A stretch of DNA of 64,000 bases from Alphaproteobacteria bacterium (GCA_020632795.1 JACKEV010000009.1:719501-783500), one strand, 5' to 3'. Counted from the first letter of the stretch, positions 17,162 through 26,300 are shown. The notes: generated from the sequence alone by a model not told the origin. Translations and numbers: made by a program.

Positions 17162-18559
17162 ATGGCCGCAGCGCCCTCGGTCATCCGCGAGGCCGTTCTC
17201 CCGGAGGCGTCGGAGTTCCTGGACATGGATGAACGAGAACCCCCCCGCCACGAAGCCGGCTCACCCGCGGCCGTGGAGACCGGACGCCCTGGGCGTACAG
17301 GACGCCAGGACCCGGGTGCGCGGGCCCGGCGAGTCCGGCCCGCGGGTGGCGGCGCGTGGGTTGGTTTGAACAACCTCTGGCCCCTCGTGGTGCTGGCGGC
17401 GCTCGGCCTGGTCCGGCTCGGTTGGGGCTTCGTCAACAGCGTCGAGCCCACCGCAGCGGTCACGACAGACCCCCCGGCACCTGCGCCAGCGGGCGCCCTC
17501 GTGGCGCCGGCGCCATCGCCGCCCGTCGCCGCATCCGACCCCCCGCCCCCCTGCCGCGCGCTGCGCTCCGCCCCCGCCGCCCAGCGCTCCCCCGGCCTCA
17601 GGGGCCCCCTCGGTGCGGTCGGCGACGACCCCATCGGCCAGGCCACCGGCGTCGACTGCCTCGCGCTGAGGGACACCGACCACCCCCTGCGCTTCGTCGG
17701 CCTGAGCGCGGGGGAGGTCACGATGGGCAGCCCCGCGACGGAGGACGGCCGCTGGCCCTACGAAGGCCCTCAACACCGCGTCCGCGTCCCGGCCTTCTTC
17801 GCCGGGCAGACCGAGGTGACCCAGCGACAGTGGGCGTATGTCGCCGGCACAGAACCCGGGCGGCGGCATGGGCTGCCGGAGAACCCGTCGTCCTTCACGG
17901 ACGACCCTCGGAACCCGGTAGAGGGGGTGACCTGGTGCGACGCCCTGCGCTTCGCCGCCGCGCTGTCCGAGCTGGACGGCATCGAGCCCTTCTACAAGGT
18001 GGAGGAGGACTGCGAGTCGACGGGCGTCATCCGTCAGGTCTCGACGCAGGGCTACCGTCTGCCCACCGAGGCCGAGTGGGAGTACCTGGCCCGGGCGGGG
18101 ACCACGACAGCGTACAGCTTCGGGGAGGACCCGGAGGAGCTGTGCACCTACGCCAACGTCGCGGACCGAACGGTCCGGGAGACCTACGAGGACTGGAGCA
18201 CCATCGACTGTGAGGATGGCTTCGCCCACACCGCCCCCGTGGGCTCGTTGAGGCCAGGTCCTTGGGGCCTCTTCGACGTTCACGGCAATGTCTGGGAGTG
18301 GACGCTGGATCCCTGGGTGGGCCACTACCGGGGTCGCGAGCACGGCGAGCGCTACGATCCGGTGGACCTCCGGTATGAAGATCGGGCCGGCAACCCGGTG
18401 GAGCTCGCCGATCCGACCGTCTCCCGCGTGCTCCGGGGTGGGAGCTGGTACTTCGTCGCGCGCTACGAGCGCTCTGCGGTCCGGAACTACGGGCTCCCGT
18501 GGCTCAGCGTCCGGGGCCAGGGCTTCCGGCTCGTCCTGCCCGCCGCCTCTGAGCCTTGA
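17162..18559 (+). CDS. Membrane-anchored FGE/SUMF1-like protein, truncated paralog of the kinase-FGE gene
   Basis: The 465-residue product has a disordered basic N-terminus, one membrane helix (LWPLVVLAALGLVRLGWGF, about 70-92), a Pro/Ala-rich stalk and a formylglycine-generating-enzyme-like C-type lectin fold (about 178-462). The FGE part shows FVGLSAGEVTMGSP, QTEVTQRQWAYVAGTEPG, GYRLPTEAEWEYLARAG, WGLFDVHGNVWEWTLDPW and a terminal VLRGGSW...RSAVR...GFRLVLP. From the membrane helix on it is a close paralog of the kinase-FGE protein at 19.9-22.6 kb, but it has lost the kinase. The catalytic role of true FGE is unlikely; these domains act as ligand-binding modules. Its variable window is 18443-18520, but the hairpin cassette seen after the other variable regions is missing. 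ATG at 17225 is an alternative start. Confidence 0.75.
   Translation: MAAAPSVIREAVLPEASEFLDMDEREPPRHEAGSPAAVETGRPGRTGRQDPGARARRVRPAGGGAWVGLNNLWPLVVLAALGLVRLGWGFVNSVEPTAAVTTDPPAPAPAGALVAPAPSPPVAASDPPPPCRALRSAPAAQRSPGLRGPLGAVGDDPIGQATGVDCLALRDTDHPLRFVGLSAGEVTMGSPATEDGRWPYEGPQHRVRVPAFFAGQTEVTQRQWAYVAGTEPGRRHGLPENPSSFTDDPRNPVEGVTWCDALRFAAALSELDGIEPFYKVEEDCESTGVIRQVSTQGYRLPTEAEWEYLARAGTTTAYSFGEDPEELCTYANVADRTVRETYEDWSTIDCEDGFAHTAPVGSLRPGPWGLFDVHGNVWEWTLDPWVGHYRGREHGERYDPVDLRYEDRAGNPVELADPTVSRVLRGGSWYFVARYERSAVRNYGLPWLSVRGQGFRLVLPAASEP
18443..18520 (+). other. DGR-type variable region of the truncated FGE gene (copy B)
   Basis: Twenty-six codons between GGS and GFRL. Compared with the variable region at 22501-22578, 25 of 26 third codon bases are identical while first and second bases differ widely. 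Codons such as TAC, AAC and GAG occur where the other copies have NNC or GNG. The 3' flank is GTCCTGCCC rather than GTTCTGTCC and no hairpin follows the stop, so this copy may no longer be a target. Confidence 0.6.
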
Positions 18560-18599
18560 GCGCGCCCCGCTCGAAGGCCACGCGCCCCCGAAACGGGAT

Positions 18600-18634
18600 A
18601 TCCTGACTCTTCACCCACAGGATCGGGGGCGAAC
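18600..18634 (+). promoter_or_regulatory. Conserved leader hairpin before the SIR2 gene
   Basis: The inverted repeat ATCCTG...CAGGAT (18600-18605 and 18618-18623, 12-base loop) lies 12 bases before the GTG start, with GGGGGCGAAC in between as a possible ribosome-binding stretch. The same element with the same spacing occurs at 1212-1249. It could be an operator, a translational control hairpin or the end of an upstream untranslated region. Confidence 0.45.
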
Positions 18635-19882
18635 GTGGATGAGCTGGTTGGAGATCTGAAGGCCCTGCTGGACGCGGGACAGGCGGTGCTCGTCGTCGGC
18701 AGCGGCGTCAGCGTGGCGTCGAGCGCGCCGGTGGAGGGCAGGGGGCCGGTGGCCTCCTGGGCGGGCCTGCTGCGCGCGGGCCTCGCCCACGCCGGAGCCC
18801 TGGGTGCGCTGAACGAGGGCCAGGTCCGCCGCTACCTGGGCCTCCTCGAAGAAGGCGACACCGAGGACTTCGTCACCGTCGCCCACCGCGTCGAGAAGGC
18901 CCTCGGCGCCCCCAGGGGCGGCGAGTTCAAGCGCTGGCTGCGCGAGACCATCGGCGCTCTCCAGGTCCGCGACCCCCAGCTCATCGAGGCCATCGCCGCG
19001 CTGGGCGCGCCCATCGTCACCCTCAACTACGACGGCCTGCTGGAGGAGGTCACCGGTCTGGGCCCCCTGACCTGGCGCGAGGGCTCGGAGATCGAGCGCT
19101 GGCTGCGGGGCCAGGAGCCCGGTGTCCTGCACCTGCACGGCTTCTGGAGGCAGCCTGGGAGCGTGGTCCTGGGGGTGCGCAGCTACGAGGACATCCTGCG
19201 CGACGGCCACGCCCAGGCGGTCATGCGCGCGCTGTGGACCACGAAGAGCCTGGTGTTCGTGGGCTGCGGCGGCACCACCGAGGACCCCAACCTGGGCGCC
19301 TTGCTGACCTGGGCCGGGCGGACGTTCACCGGCTCGGAGTATCGGCGGTATCGGCTGTGCCGGGCCAGCGAGGTCGCGGAGGTGCGTCGGGCCCACCCGC
19401 CGGAGCAGAGGGTGGTGCCGTTGGTGTACGGCGACGCCTACGGGGACCTGACGGGGTTCCTGCGTCGGCTGGCCGGCGTCCGGGAGGTCGATGGGGGCGG
19501 GGCTTCGGCAGAGGCGGCTGTGGAGACGCCGATGGCGTCGGGATCGTCGGCGGGGCAGGGGACCGCGACCCCCGCGCCGTCGGGCTCCCCCGCTGTGGGC
19601 GGGCTGACCGACCAGGCCATCCTCACCGAGCTCTTCTGCTCGCTGTTCGCGGACCGCAGGGACCTGCGGCAGACCTTCATCCGTTGGAAGGGCTTCGAGG
19701 CGGTGGTCCTGGCCATCCCGGGCCCGGACGCCTCGATCGACGTGGTCGCCGCGAAGGTGGCTGAGGTCCTGGAGCGGAAGGGCTTCGTGGACGCGGCGTT
19801 CTTCGACCTGCTCGTCGCCGCGTTCCGCAGGCGAGAGAAGGACATCCGGCAGGCTCAGAGGGAGATCCTGGGCCCTCGGTAG
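18635..19882 (+). CDS. SIR2-like NADase-type effector with C-terminal effector-associated domain
   Basis: The 415-residue product starts at GTG. Residues 1-285 are a SIR2_2-type fold with the NAD-binding motif VLVVGSGVS (about 18-26), the TLNYDGLLEE motif carrying Asn and Asp (about 128-137), VLHLHGFW with the catalytic-type His (about 166), and LVFVGCGG (about 207-213). After an Ala/Ser/Pro linker, residues about 325-410 (LTELFCSLFADRRDLRQTFI ... ASIDVVAAKVAEVLERKG ... FDLLVAAFRRREKDIRQ) resemble effector-associated adaptor domains that recruit partners by like-with-like binding. Bacterial SIR2 effectors often deplete NAD to abort infection. The gene ends at TAG 19880-19882, inside a candidate frameshift signal that may extend it into the kinase-FGE frame. 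Confidence 0.85.
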   Translation: MDELVGDLKALLDAGQAVLVVGSGVSVASSAPVEGRGPVASWAGLLRAGLAHAGALGALNEGQVRRYLGLLEEGDTEDFVTVAHRVEKALGAPRGGEFKRWLRETIGALQVRDPQLIEAIAALGAPIVTLNYDGLLEEVTGLGPLTWREGSEIERWLRGQEPGVLHLHGFWRQPGSVVLGVRSYEDILRDGHAQAVMRALWTTKSLVFVGCGGTTEDPNLGALLTWAGRTFTGSEYRRYRLCRASEVAEVRRAHPPEQRVVPLVYGDAYGDLTGFLRRLAGVREVDGGGASAEAAVETPMASGSSAGQGTATPAPSGSPAVGGLTDQAILTELFCSLFADRRDLRQTFIRWKGFEAVVLAIPGPDASIDVVAAKVAEVLERKGFVDAAFFDLLVAAFRRREKDIRQAQREILGPR

Positions 19883-19914
19883 CCCTCCCCGAGGCGACGG
19901 CGAGCGGGGAGGGC
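19870..19914 (+). promoter_or_regulatory. Candidate -1 programmed ribosomal frameshift site
   Basis: In the SIR2 reading frame the codons CTG GGC CCT CGG TAG contain the heptamer G GGC CCT (19870-19876), which fits the X XXY YYZ slippery rule: Gly and Pro are read in both frames. Five bases later begins a perfect 10-bp stem, GCCCTCCCCG (19882-19891) with CGGGGAGGGC (19905-19914), loop 13 bases. The -1 frame is open from 19765 to 22617 and encodes kinase-TM-FGE. No U-run follows the stem, which argues against a simple terminator. Confidence 0.6.
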
Positions 19915-22617
19915 GAGACGCGCCGACCGCTCCAGCCGCTCACCGGCGACCTGGCCTCGCCGAGCCCCAAGGTCGCCGCGTTCCGCGAACAGCACACCCA
20001 GGCGCTCAAGACCGCCTATGCCGAGCGCCGCGCCCTCCTCAAGGAAGAGACGCCGGTCCCCGAGGCTCTGCGCGAGCGCATCCTCCACCACAAGCGCGCG
20101 CTGCGGGAAGGCCCGGTTCTGACCCCGGGCGAGTACCTCGGCGATGGCCGCTACCAGCTCCGCGAGCGCCTGGGCAAGGGGTCCTTCGCCTCGGTGTGGA
20201 AGGCCTGGGACGAGGAGGCCGAGCGCTTCGTGGCGGTCAAGGTACTGCACGGCCAGCACAGCAGCGAGCGCAGCCGCCGAGAGCGCTTCTTCAAGGGCGC
20301 CCAGCGCATGGCCACGCTTCGGCACCCGGGCATCGTCGAGGTGCTGGACCCCGGCGGCGAGGACCACGGGTTCTGCTGGTTCGCGATGGAGCTGGTGCCT
20401 GGGGGGGACCTGTACCGGGCGGTGCTGGAGGGGCGGGTCCAGCCAGCGCACACCCTGCCCATCGTGCAGGCCCTGGCCGACGCGCTGAGCTGCGCCCACG
20501 GGGCTGGGCTGGTCCACCGGGATGTCAAGCCCCAGAACGTGTTGTTGACCGAGGAGGGTGTACCGAAGCTGACGGACTTCGACCTGGTCAAGGCGGCCGG
20601 ATCCACCGATGGCACACGGACGAACGTGGGGATGGGCACCCTCGTCTTCGCGGCGCCTGAATTGCTACTGGACGCGAAGGACGCCGACGCGCGGGCGGAC
20701 GTGTACGGGCTGGCGATGACGGCGCTGTTCTTGATGTATGGCCGGGCCCTGCCGCCGACGGTGGTACGGCGGCCGGAGCGGTTCATTGAGGAGCAGGGGT
20801 TCTCGCGGGAGGTGGAGGCGGTCTTGTTGAAGGGGTTGGCGTTCGCGCGGGAGGAGCGGTACGACAGCGCGGGGGCGTTCGTGGAGGCGTTGGGTAGGGC
20901 GGAGCTGGCCTCCAAGGTGGCCGAGCAGCTGTCTGAGCCGGACACCGTCATCGACGAGACGCCGGTCCCCGAGGAGAGCGAATACAGCCCGCTCTGGGGG
21001 GGAGACGAGCTGCGCGCTGTCCGGGAGGCCCTCGGTCTGGGCCCGGATGGGGAGCCTCTGGACGGGGAGGTCGTCAATCCATCCATGCCTGGCGATGACT
21101 CGAGCGTCGAGGATGCGGATACAGTGGGGGTGGGCGGACTCGCGCAGGACCCTTTGGACGGCGACCAGCTCAAGCCCTTCATGCCTGACGTCGCCCCGAG
21201 CCTTGAGGACGCGGACACCGGCGAGGTAGGGAGGCTCGCGTTGGAGCCCGTCGAGCCGGGACGGTCGGGGGAGGAGTCGCCGGAGTCGCCTGCCGCTTTC
21301 CCTGTGGAGTCGCCCGTTGCACGATCGCCTACGCGCTTCCGCTGGCCGCTCCTCGCCCTGGTCGCGTTGGAGCCCGTCGAGCCGGGACGAACGGAGGAGG
21401 AGCCGCTGGAGTCGCCCGTCGCTTTCCCTGTGGAGTCACCCGCTGCACGATCACCCTCGCGCTCCCGCTGGCCGCTCCTCGCCCTGGCCGCGGTCGGCCT
21501 GGGGTGGCTCGGCTGGAGCTTCGTGGACGGCGTCGAGCCCACGGCAGAGGTCACCCCAGAGCCCCCGGCCCCTGCGCCAGCGGGCGCCGATGTGGCGCCG
21601 GCACCCTCACAGCCCCTCGCTGCATCCGGCACCCCGCCCCCCTGCCGCGAGCTGCTCTCCGACCCCACCTTCCAGCGCCCCCCCGACCTCACCGGCCCCC
21701 TGGGCGCGATCGGCGACGACCCCATCGGCCGGGCCACCGACGTCGACTGCCTCGCGCTGAGCGACACCGACCACCCCCTGGGCTTCGTCGGCCTGAGCGC
21801 GGGGGAGGTCACGATGGGCAGCCCGACGACGGAGGACGGCCACTTCACCGATGAAGGCCCCCAGCACCGCGTCCGCGTCCCGGCCTTCTTCGCCGGGCAG
21901 ACCGAGGTGACCCAGGGACAGTGGGCGTATGTCGCCGGCACGGAGGCCGGGAGGAAGCATGGGGTGCCGGAGAACCCGTCATCTTTCACCGGCGACCCTC
22001 GGCTCCCGGTGGAGCAGGTGACCTGGTGCGACGCCCTGCGCTTCGCCGCCGCGCTGTCCGAACTGGACGGCCTCAAGCCCTTCTATGTGGTGGAGGAGGG
22101 CTGCGAATCGACGGGCGCCATCCGTCAGGTCTCGACGCAAGGCTACCGCCTCCCCACCGAGGCCGAGTGGGAGTACCTGGCCAGGGCGGGGACCACGACC
22201 CGGTACTGGAGCGGCGACACCGAGGCGGATCTGGCCGCTGTCGGCTGGTACGGCGGCAACGCAGACAGCCGAACCCACCCCGTCGCCACGCCGCCCACGG
22301 ATCGGGGCGCCGAACACCCTTGGGGCCTCTTCGACGTCCACGGCAACGTCTGGGAGTGGACGTTGGATCCCTGGATCGACCACTACCGGGGCCGCGAGGA
22401 TGGCGTGACCTTCGATCCGGTGGACCTCCGGTATGAAGATCTGGCCGGCAACCCGGCGAATCTGGCCGATCCGACCGCCCGCCGCGTGGTCCGCGGCGGG
22501 AGCTGGTTCGACGCCGCGCGCGTCGTGCGCTCTGCGTCCCGGTTCAGCAGGCTCCCGAGGCTCGGGTTCAGGTCCCGGGGCTTCCGGCTCGTTCTGTCCG
22601 CCGCCCCCGAGCCTTGA
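19876..22617 (+). CDS. Ser/Thr kinase - TM - FGE-like sensor, no canonical start (possible -1 extension of SIR2 gene)
   Basis: The frame is open from 19765, but the first ATG/GTG/TTG is the GTG at 20194, which lies inside the kinase P-loop (LGKGSFASVWKAWD) and cannot be the start. Given coordinates begin at the codon after the proposed slip. About 913 residues: a helical linker, then a Hanks kinase (about 95-350) with VAVKVLH, HRDVKPQNVLL and DFDLVK (DFD instead of DFG). A charged region holds a 42-residue tandem repeat, followed by a membrane helix (WPLLALAAVGLGWLGWSF, about 533-552) and an FGE/C-type-lectin domain (about 632-912). Topology places the FGE sensor outside and the kinase inside. 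The FGE end carries a DGR-type variable region. Non-canonical initiation (for example CTG) is the alternative to frameshifting. Confidence 0.75.
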   Translation, partial: SVALPEATASGEGETRRPLQPLTGDLASPSPKVAAFREQHTQALKTAYAERRALLKEETPVPEALRERILHHKRALREGPVLTPGEYLGDGRYQLRERLGKGSFASVWKAWDEEAERFVAVKVLHGQHSSERSRRERFFKGAQRMATLRHPGIVEVLDPGGEDHGFCWFAMELVPGGDLYRAVLEGRVQPAHTLPIVQALADALSCAHGAGLVHRDVKPQNVLLTEEGVPKLTDFDLVKAAGSTDGTRTNVGMGTLVFAAPELLLDAKDADARADVYGLAMTALFLMYGRALPPTVVRRPERFIEEQGFSREVEAVLLKGLAFAREERYDSAGAFVEALGRAELASKVAEQLSEPDTVIDETPVPEESEYSPLWGGDELRAVREALGLGPDGEPLDGEVVNPSMPGDDSSVEDADTVGVGGLAQDPLDGDQLKPFMPDVAPSLEDADTGEVGRLALEPVEPGRSGEESPESPAAFPVESPVARSPTRFRWPLLALVALEPVEPGRTEEEPLESPVAFPVESPAARSPSRSRWPLLALAAVGLGWLGWSFVDGVEPTAEVTPEPPAPAPAGADVAPAPSQPLAASGTPPPCRELLSDPTFQRPPDLTGPLGAIGDDPIGRATDVDCLALSDTDHPLGFVGLSAGEVTMGSPTTEDGHFTDEGPQHRVRVPAFFAGQTEVTQGQWAYVAGTEAGRKHGVPENPSSFTGDPRLPVEQVTWCDALRFAAALSELDGLKPFYVVEEGCESTGAIRQVSTQGYRLPTEAEWEYLARAGTTTRYWSGDTEADLAAVGWYGGNADSRTHPVATPPTDRGAEHPWGLFDVHGNVWEWTLDPWIDHYRGREDGVTFDPVDLRYEDLAGNPANLADPTARRVVRGGSWFDAARVVRSASRFSRLPRLGFRSRGFRLVLSAAPEP
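21241..21492 (+). repeat. Two tandem 126-bp in-frame repeats in the kinase-FGE gene
   Basis: Copies 21241-21366 and 21367-21492 each encode LEPVEPGR...FPVES...RWPLLALVA. They differ at scattered bases but keep the frame (42 codons). The repeat includes the start of the membrane helix, so the first copy presents an incomplete hydrophobic segment just before the real one. Confidence 0.85.
22501..22578 (+). other. DGR-type variable region (copy A) in the kinase-FGE gene
   Basis: Twenty-six codons between RVVRGG and GFRLVLS. Against copy C (32618-32695) there are 20 base differences, all at codon positions 1 or 2 and none at position 3, inside flanks identical for 18 bases upstream and 21 bases downstream. 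The invariant codons (TGG, GCG CGC, CGC TCT GCG, CGG, CCG) and both flanks contain no A, as expected if adenines of a template are randomised. Variable codons have NNC, NGG, GNG or CNG form. Confidence 0.75.
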
Positions 22618-22770
22618 TCCTGGATCATGGAGAGTGTCTCTCGCCCCGGCGAGCGCAGCGAGATCGCGCCGACAGCCGGCGAGCGGGGTGACCCCCACGG
22701 CTGAGGGGCTGTAGAGCCTGAACCATCGACGATATCGATGGCATCGGCGTCACGGAAGACGGGTCGCCTA
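22615..22770 (+). repeat. Post-variable-region hairpin cassette (copy A)
   Basis: Starting at the stop codon is the palindrome TGATCCTGGATCA (22615-22627), then a second hairpin CTCGCC-CC-GGCGAG (22640-22653), then about 100 bases ending with the palindromic GATATCGATGGCATCGG and GTCACGGAAGA. The same order of elements follows the variable regions of both complete SIR2-NACHT-FGE genes. Hairpins just downstream of a variable region are a known cis element in DGR targets; this may also serve as a terminator. Confidence 0.6.
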
Positions 22771-22814
22771 CTGCTCTCGCTCCCGCAGCAGCGCCAGCAG
22801 CCCCGCGTCGAGCG

Positions 22815-23042
22815 TCACCGCCCGCTCCCGACCACCCGAAACCGCCCCAGCGCCTCGGCCATCCCCCACGCGCCGCGCAGCCGCTCGATGGGGTCCAGGC
22901 TCAGGTGCCAGCGGATCATCGCGATGTCCTGGTCATCGGCGGCCTCGACGAGCAGGGGGTCCACGGCGTGGACCTGTGCTTCGATGGCCTCGATCTCGGC
23001 GCGGGTGTAGGTGCGGCCGAAGGGGCGGGGGGTGTCGGGCAT
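22815..23042 (-). CDS. Small antitoxin-like protein
   Basis: The 75-residue product ends DDQDIAMIRWHLSLDPIERL and RGAWGMAEALGRF, a pattern (IRW-L-LsPxERL) seen in short proteins encoded just before nucleotidyltransferase-like genes. Its stop overlaps a GTG that begins a 16-codon stub (MTLDAGLLALLREREQ, ending near 22764), which could be the 5' relic of such a partner cut off next to the cassette. It lies between the kinase-FGE gene and the RHS toxin, on the opposite strand. Function is uncertain. Confidence 0.5.
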   Translation of the reverse strand: MPDTPRPFGRTYTRAEIEAIEAQVHAVDPLLVEAADDQDIAMIRWHLSLDPIERLRGAWGMAEALGRFRVVGSGR

Positions 23043-23341
23043 GGGGGGAGGGTAGCACCGGTGGGCCGATGCGGCCGGTCATCGGCCACATCCGGCGCGT
23101 ATCGGCGAGCCCGGTTCCCTGGGGCTCAGGTGACGACTTGTCGGCGACGCCGAGGCCACCAGAGGGGGGGGTGGGTCCAGCGATCCCTTCCGCCGTCGTC
23201 CAGGACAATCGGACCCAACTTCTGTCAACTCTGGCGCCTTCCGGGATCTTCCCGGAGAGCGTAGGGCTTCCAGGTGGTAGCGTCGCCCAAGACGTCCGGG
23301 GACCGAGGACGTCGTCCTGACGCCGACTTCGAGAGGACGTC
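23043..23341. other. Intergenic region before the RHS toxin
   Basis: 299 bases contain an 8-bp perfect inverted repeat GGCCGATG...CATCGGCC (23064-23087) with a CGGCCG-containing loop, followed by GGCGAG/GGCCAC-rich sequence resembling the repeats after the SIR2-NACHT-FGE genes. The RHS start has GAGAGGACGTC just upstream. No gene is supported. Confidence 0.5.
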
Positions 23342-26300
23342 ATGCTCCACTGCGCCGCCGCGCTGATCGTTGCCTGTTGGATCGGCTCCACCCACGCCGC
23401 AGACACCGAAGGCCACCTCGGCACCCCCGAGCCCACACCTCTGCTCTCTTCGACCCCCGGCCTCTCCCGAGGCGCCTGGGTCGACGTCATCCCCATCGAG
23501 CTGCCTCCGGCCCCCAACGTCCCCGACCTCGCGCTCATTTTCGACCCCACCGTCCGCGACGGCCCCCTGGGCGCGGGCGCCCGCCTCGACGTCCCCACCA
23601 TCACCCGCCGCTCGGCGACCGGCGGCGTCCCGGGGTCCGGCGACGTCCGCTTCCAGCTCGACGGTCAGGACCTCATCCAGGTCGGCGGCTGGTACGAGCC
23701 GGAGGTGTGGGACGGCTCCCGCTTCGACTACGACCTGGAGTCCAACACCTGGACCCGCCGACAAGACGGATGGCGATGGGTCTATGGCGAGTCGAGCACC
23801 GCTGGCGTCGACGCCACCGTGCTCATCGACGAGGCGGGCTCCGAAACCCTGATGAACACGGCCCAATGGAAGCTCGCTCGCGTCGTCGACCCCTCCGGCA
23901 ACACCATCGTCTACGACTACGTCAGCTTCACCGGCTGGCCCCTTCTCGACCGCATCACCTATGGCGACGGCCACGTCGAGGTCCGCTTCGCCTACGAGGC
24001 CCGCCCCGACCCGCGCGCCGACCTCTCGGCGGGCCTGCTCCAGATCCACAGCGACCGCCTGGACGAGGTGACCGTCGAGGTCGACGGGCACCTCTGGAGC
24101 CGCCACAGCGTCGAGTACCAGGACGAGCCCGGCACCGACTGCTCGGGTCATCTGGCCGGCGACGCCAGCGTCTCCCGGATCCGCCGGGTCTGGCAGCACG
24201 GCGACGCCGGAGCCAAGCAACTTCGCTGCGTCACGCCGCACACCGAGACCGACGACTGGTCCCCCGGCCTCGACCTCACGACCTCGATCCCGAGGCCCTT
24301 CGGGTCCCAGACCGCCACCATCGACGGCCAGTGGACCCTGCCGATGGCCGCTTCGCTGAACGGCGACGCCCTTCCCGACCTCGTGGTCTTGGGCTTCCGC
24401 TGCAACGCGCCCCCGCTCTCCGCCGAGAGCCCCTGGAACCAGCCGACCCCGCCCTTCGGCTGCGCCGTCGATCACCAGGCCTACATCAACACGGGCGGCT
24501 CCTTCGTCCCAGACCCGGCCTGGGAATCCCTCTTGGAGCAGGAGATCGACGCCACCCTGGTCGAGACCCAGCGCGGCTTCGCGCTGGTCGACCTCGACGG
24601 AGACGGCCAGGACGAGCTGCTCGTCAACTCCAGCTCGGGCGCCGAGGTGATCCGCGACCAGCAGCGCCGCCCCCTGGGCCTCTCCACCTTCGCCCACGCT
24701 CAGCACGATGTCCTCCGCGACGGCACCTTCGCCGACGTCGACGGCGACGGCCTCGTCGACCTCGTCCTCCCCGCCGCCGGAGACGGCGTCCACTGGACCC
24801 ACGCCGAGACCTGGTGGATCCCGAACACCGGCGTGGAACCCTGGTTCGACCCTGCCGACGCCCGCCCGATGGACGTCCCCTTGGAGCGCACGGGGATGTT
24901 CGGCTACGACGACCGCCCCGCCGACTTCCTCGCCGCCCTGGCCACTTGCCCGAGCACGTCGAACACGGTGCCCACCCACACGCTGGGCCCGCTCACCGAT
25001 CGCGCCTACGCCGCCAGCCAGAGCCGCTTCACCGACCTCAACAACGACGGCCTCACCGACCTCGCGGTTGCCCTGTACGCCTGCTGGGAGGAGCAGACCG
25101 ACGCCCAGGGCCACACCCGCGACGTCCCGGTGGAGACCTCCCTCTTCAGCCGCATCTTCTACGGAGACGGGCGCGGGGGCTTTGTGGACTCCGGCCTCTC
25201 GGCCGGTCGCCCCTTCATGGCCGAGGTCGACCTCTCCCACTACGGCTTCCTGCTGAACGGCGGCTGGTTCCACACCTTCCGGGAGCACTTCGCCGCCCTG
25301 GACCTGAACCACAGTGGGACCGTCGAGCTGCTCCAGTTGGAGATCGGTGGTGGGGGAGCCGGTGGCGTCGTCATGGGAGGCTACGATTGCGGTCTCATCG
25401 ATGGTTTCGGCCTGGTGCCGAGCGGCGGGGAGGACGTGCCCGTCGACTTCGACCCCGGCCTCAGCGCCATCGGTGGGCAGATGCCCTGGCCGGGCTCCAC
25501 CGTGCTCGCGGACTTCGACGGGGACGGATTCACCGACCAGCTCGTCTTCGATCCGCAGCCCTCGGCCGAGCACCCGCCCGAAGACCTCGTCTTCGACTGG
25601 CAGGTGGAGCTGCGCCTCAGCGCCCGCACCCAGCCCGAGGGCTGGCCGGTGGAGGTCCAAGGCCCGTGGGGCGGCACGACGTCGTTGGGCTGGGGCGCCT
25701 CAGCCCTCGACAACCCCGATCTGCCCGATAACCTCATCGTCCTGGAGTCCGAGGATGGCGCCGACGGCCTCATCAGCTACCGCTATCAGCGCGGCGTGAT
25801 GTGGGACCGGGAGTTCCAGGGCTTCGGGCTGGTCGAGCGGACCAACGCCCGAGGTGCGCTCGAAGCCTTCGCCTTCGGCACCATGCCGCACGTCGCCGGT
25901 CTGCCCATCTTCAGCGCGGCGTGGCGCACCGACGGCACCCTCGCCCGGATCTCCGTCGCCTCCTACTACGAGGAGACGTCCACCGGATGGTTCTTCGACG
26001 CGAGCCCGCCGTACTTCAACCCCGTCCAGCGGGCCTGCGAAGCCGAGGTCGGCCACGGCTGGACCGACGCGATGGGCAACCGGAGACAGTCGGTCACGGC
26101 CGACGACGTCATCGCCGACTGCTTGGGCTGGAGCACGACGCCGCCGGGTGCTGAGGAGTGGATCGCGTCGCTGGGCTGGTATCTGCAGCCTCCCGAGGAC
26201 GAGCCCAGCGCCGACGTCCTCTTCCCGGCTGACGAGCGCCCCGCCTTCATCACTCTCTCCGGCCTGGCCGATCGGGTGCCAGGGCCGCCCGTGGTCCCCG

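Noticed and set aside
17162..18559. Genuine formylglycine-generating enzyme activity for the FGE-domain proteins
   Set aside because: No sulfatase gene is near, the domains are fused to conflict-type effectors, and the C-terminal segment is hypervariable; a binding role fits better.
19882..19914. Reading the stem after the SIR2 stop as a rho-independent terminator
   Set aside because: No U-run follows, and the kinase-FGE frame continues across it with no other promoter or start codon; a terminator role is not excluded but does not explain the slippery heptamer and spacing.
20194..22617. GTG at 20194 as start of the kinase gene
   Set aside because: It encodes the Val of the glycine-rich P-loop (ASVWKAWD); starting there would remove GKGSF and destroy the kinase.
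22618..23341. Search for a DGR template repeat near copy A
   Set aside because: No adenine-rich copy of the variable window with its flanks was found here or in the other intergenic regions (32189-32578, 35861-36247, 39572-39735, 40935-41155).
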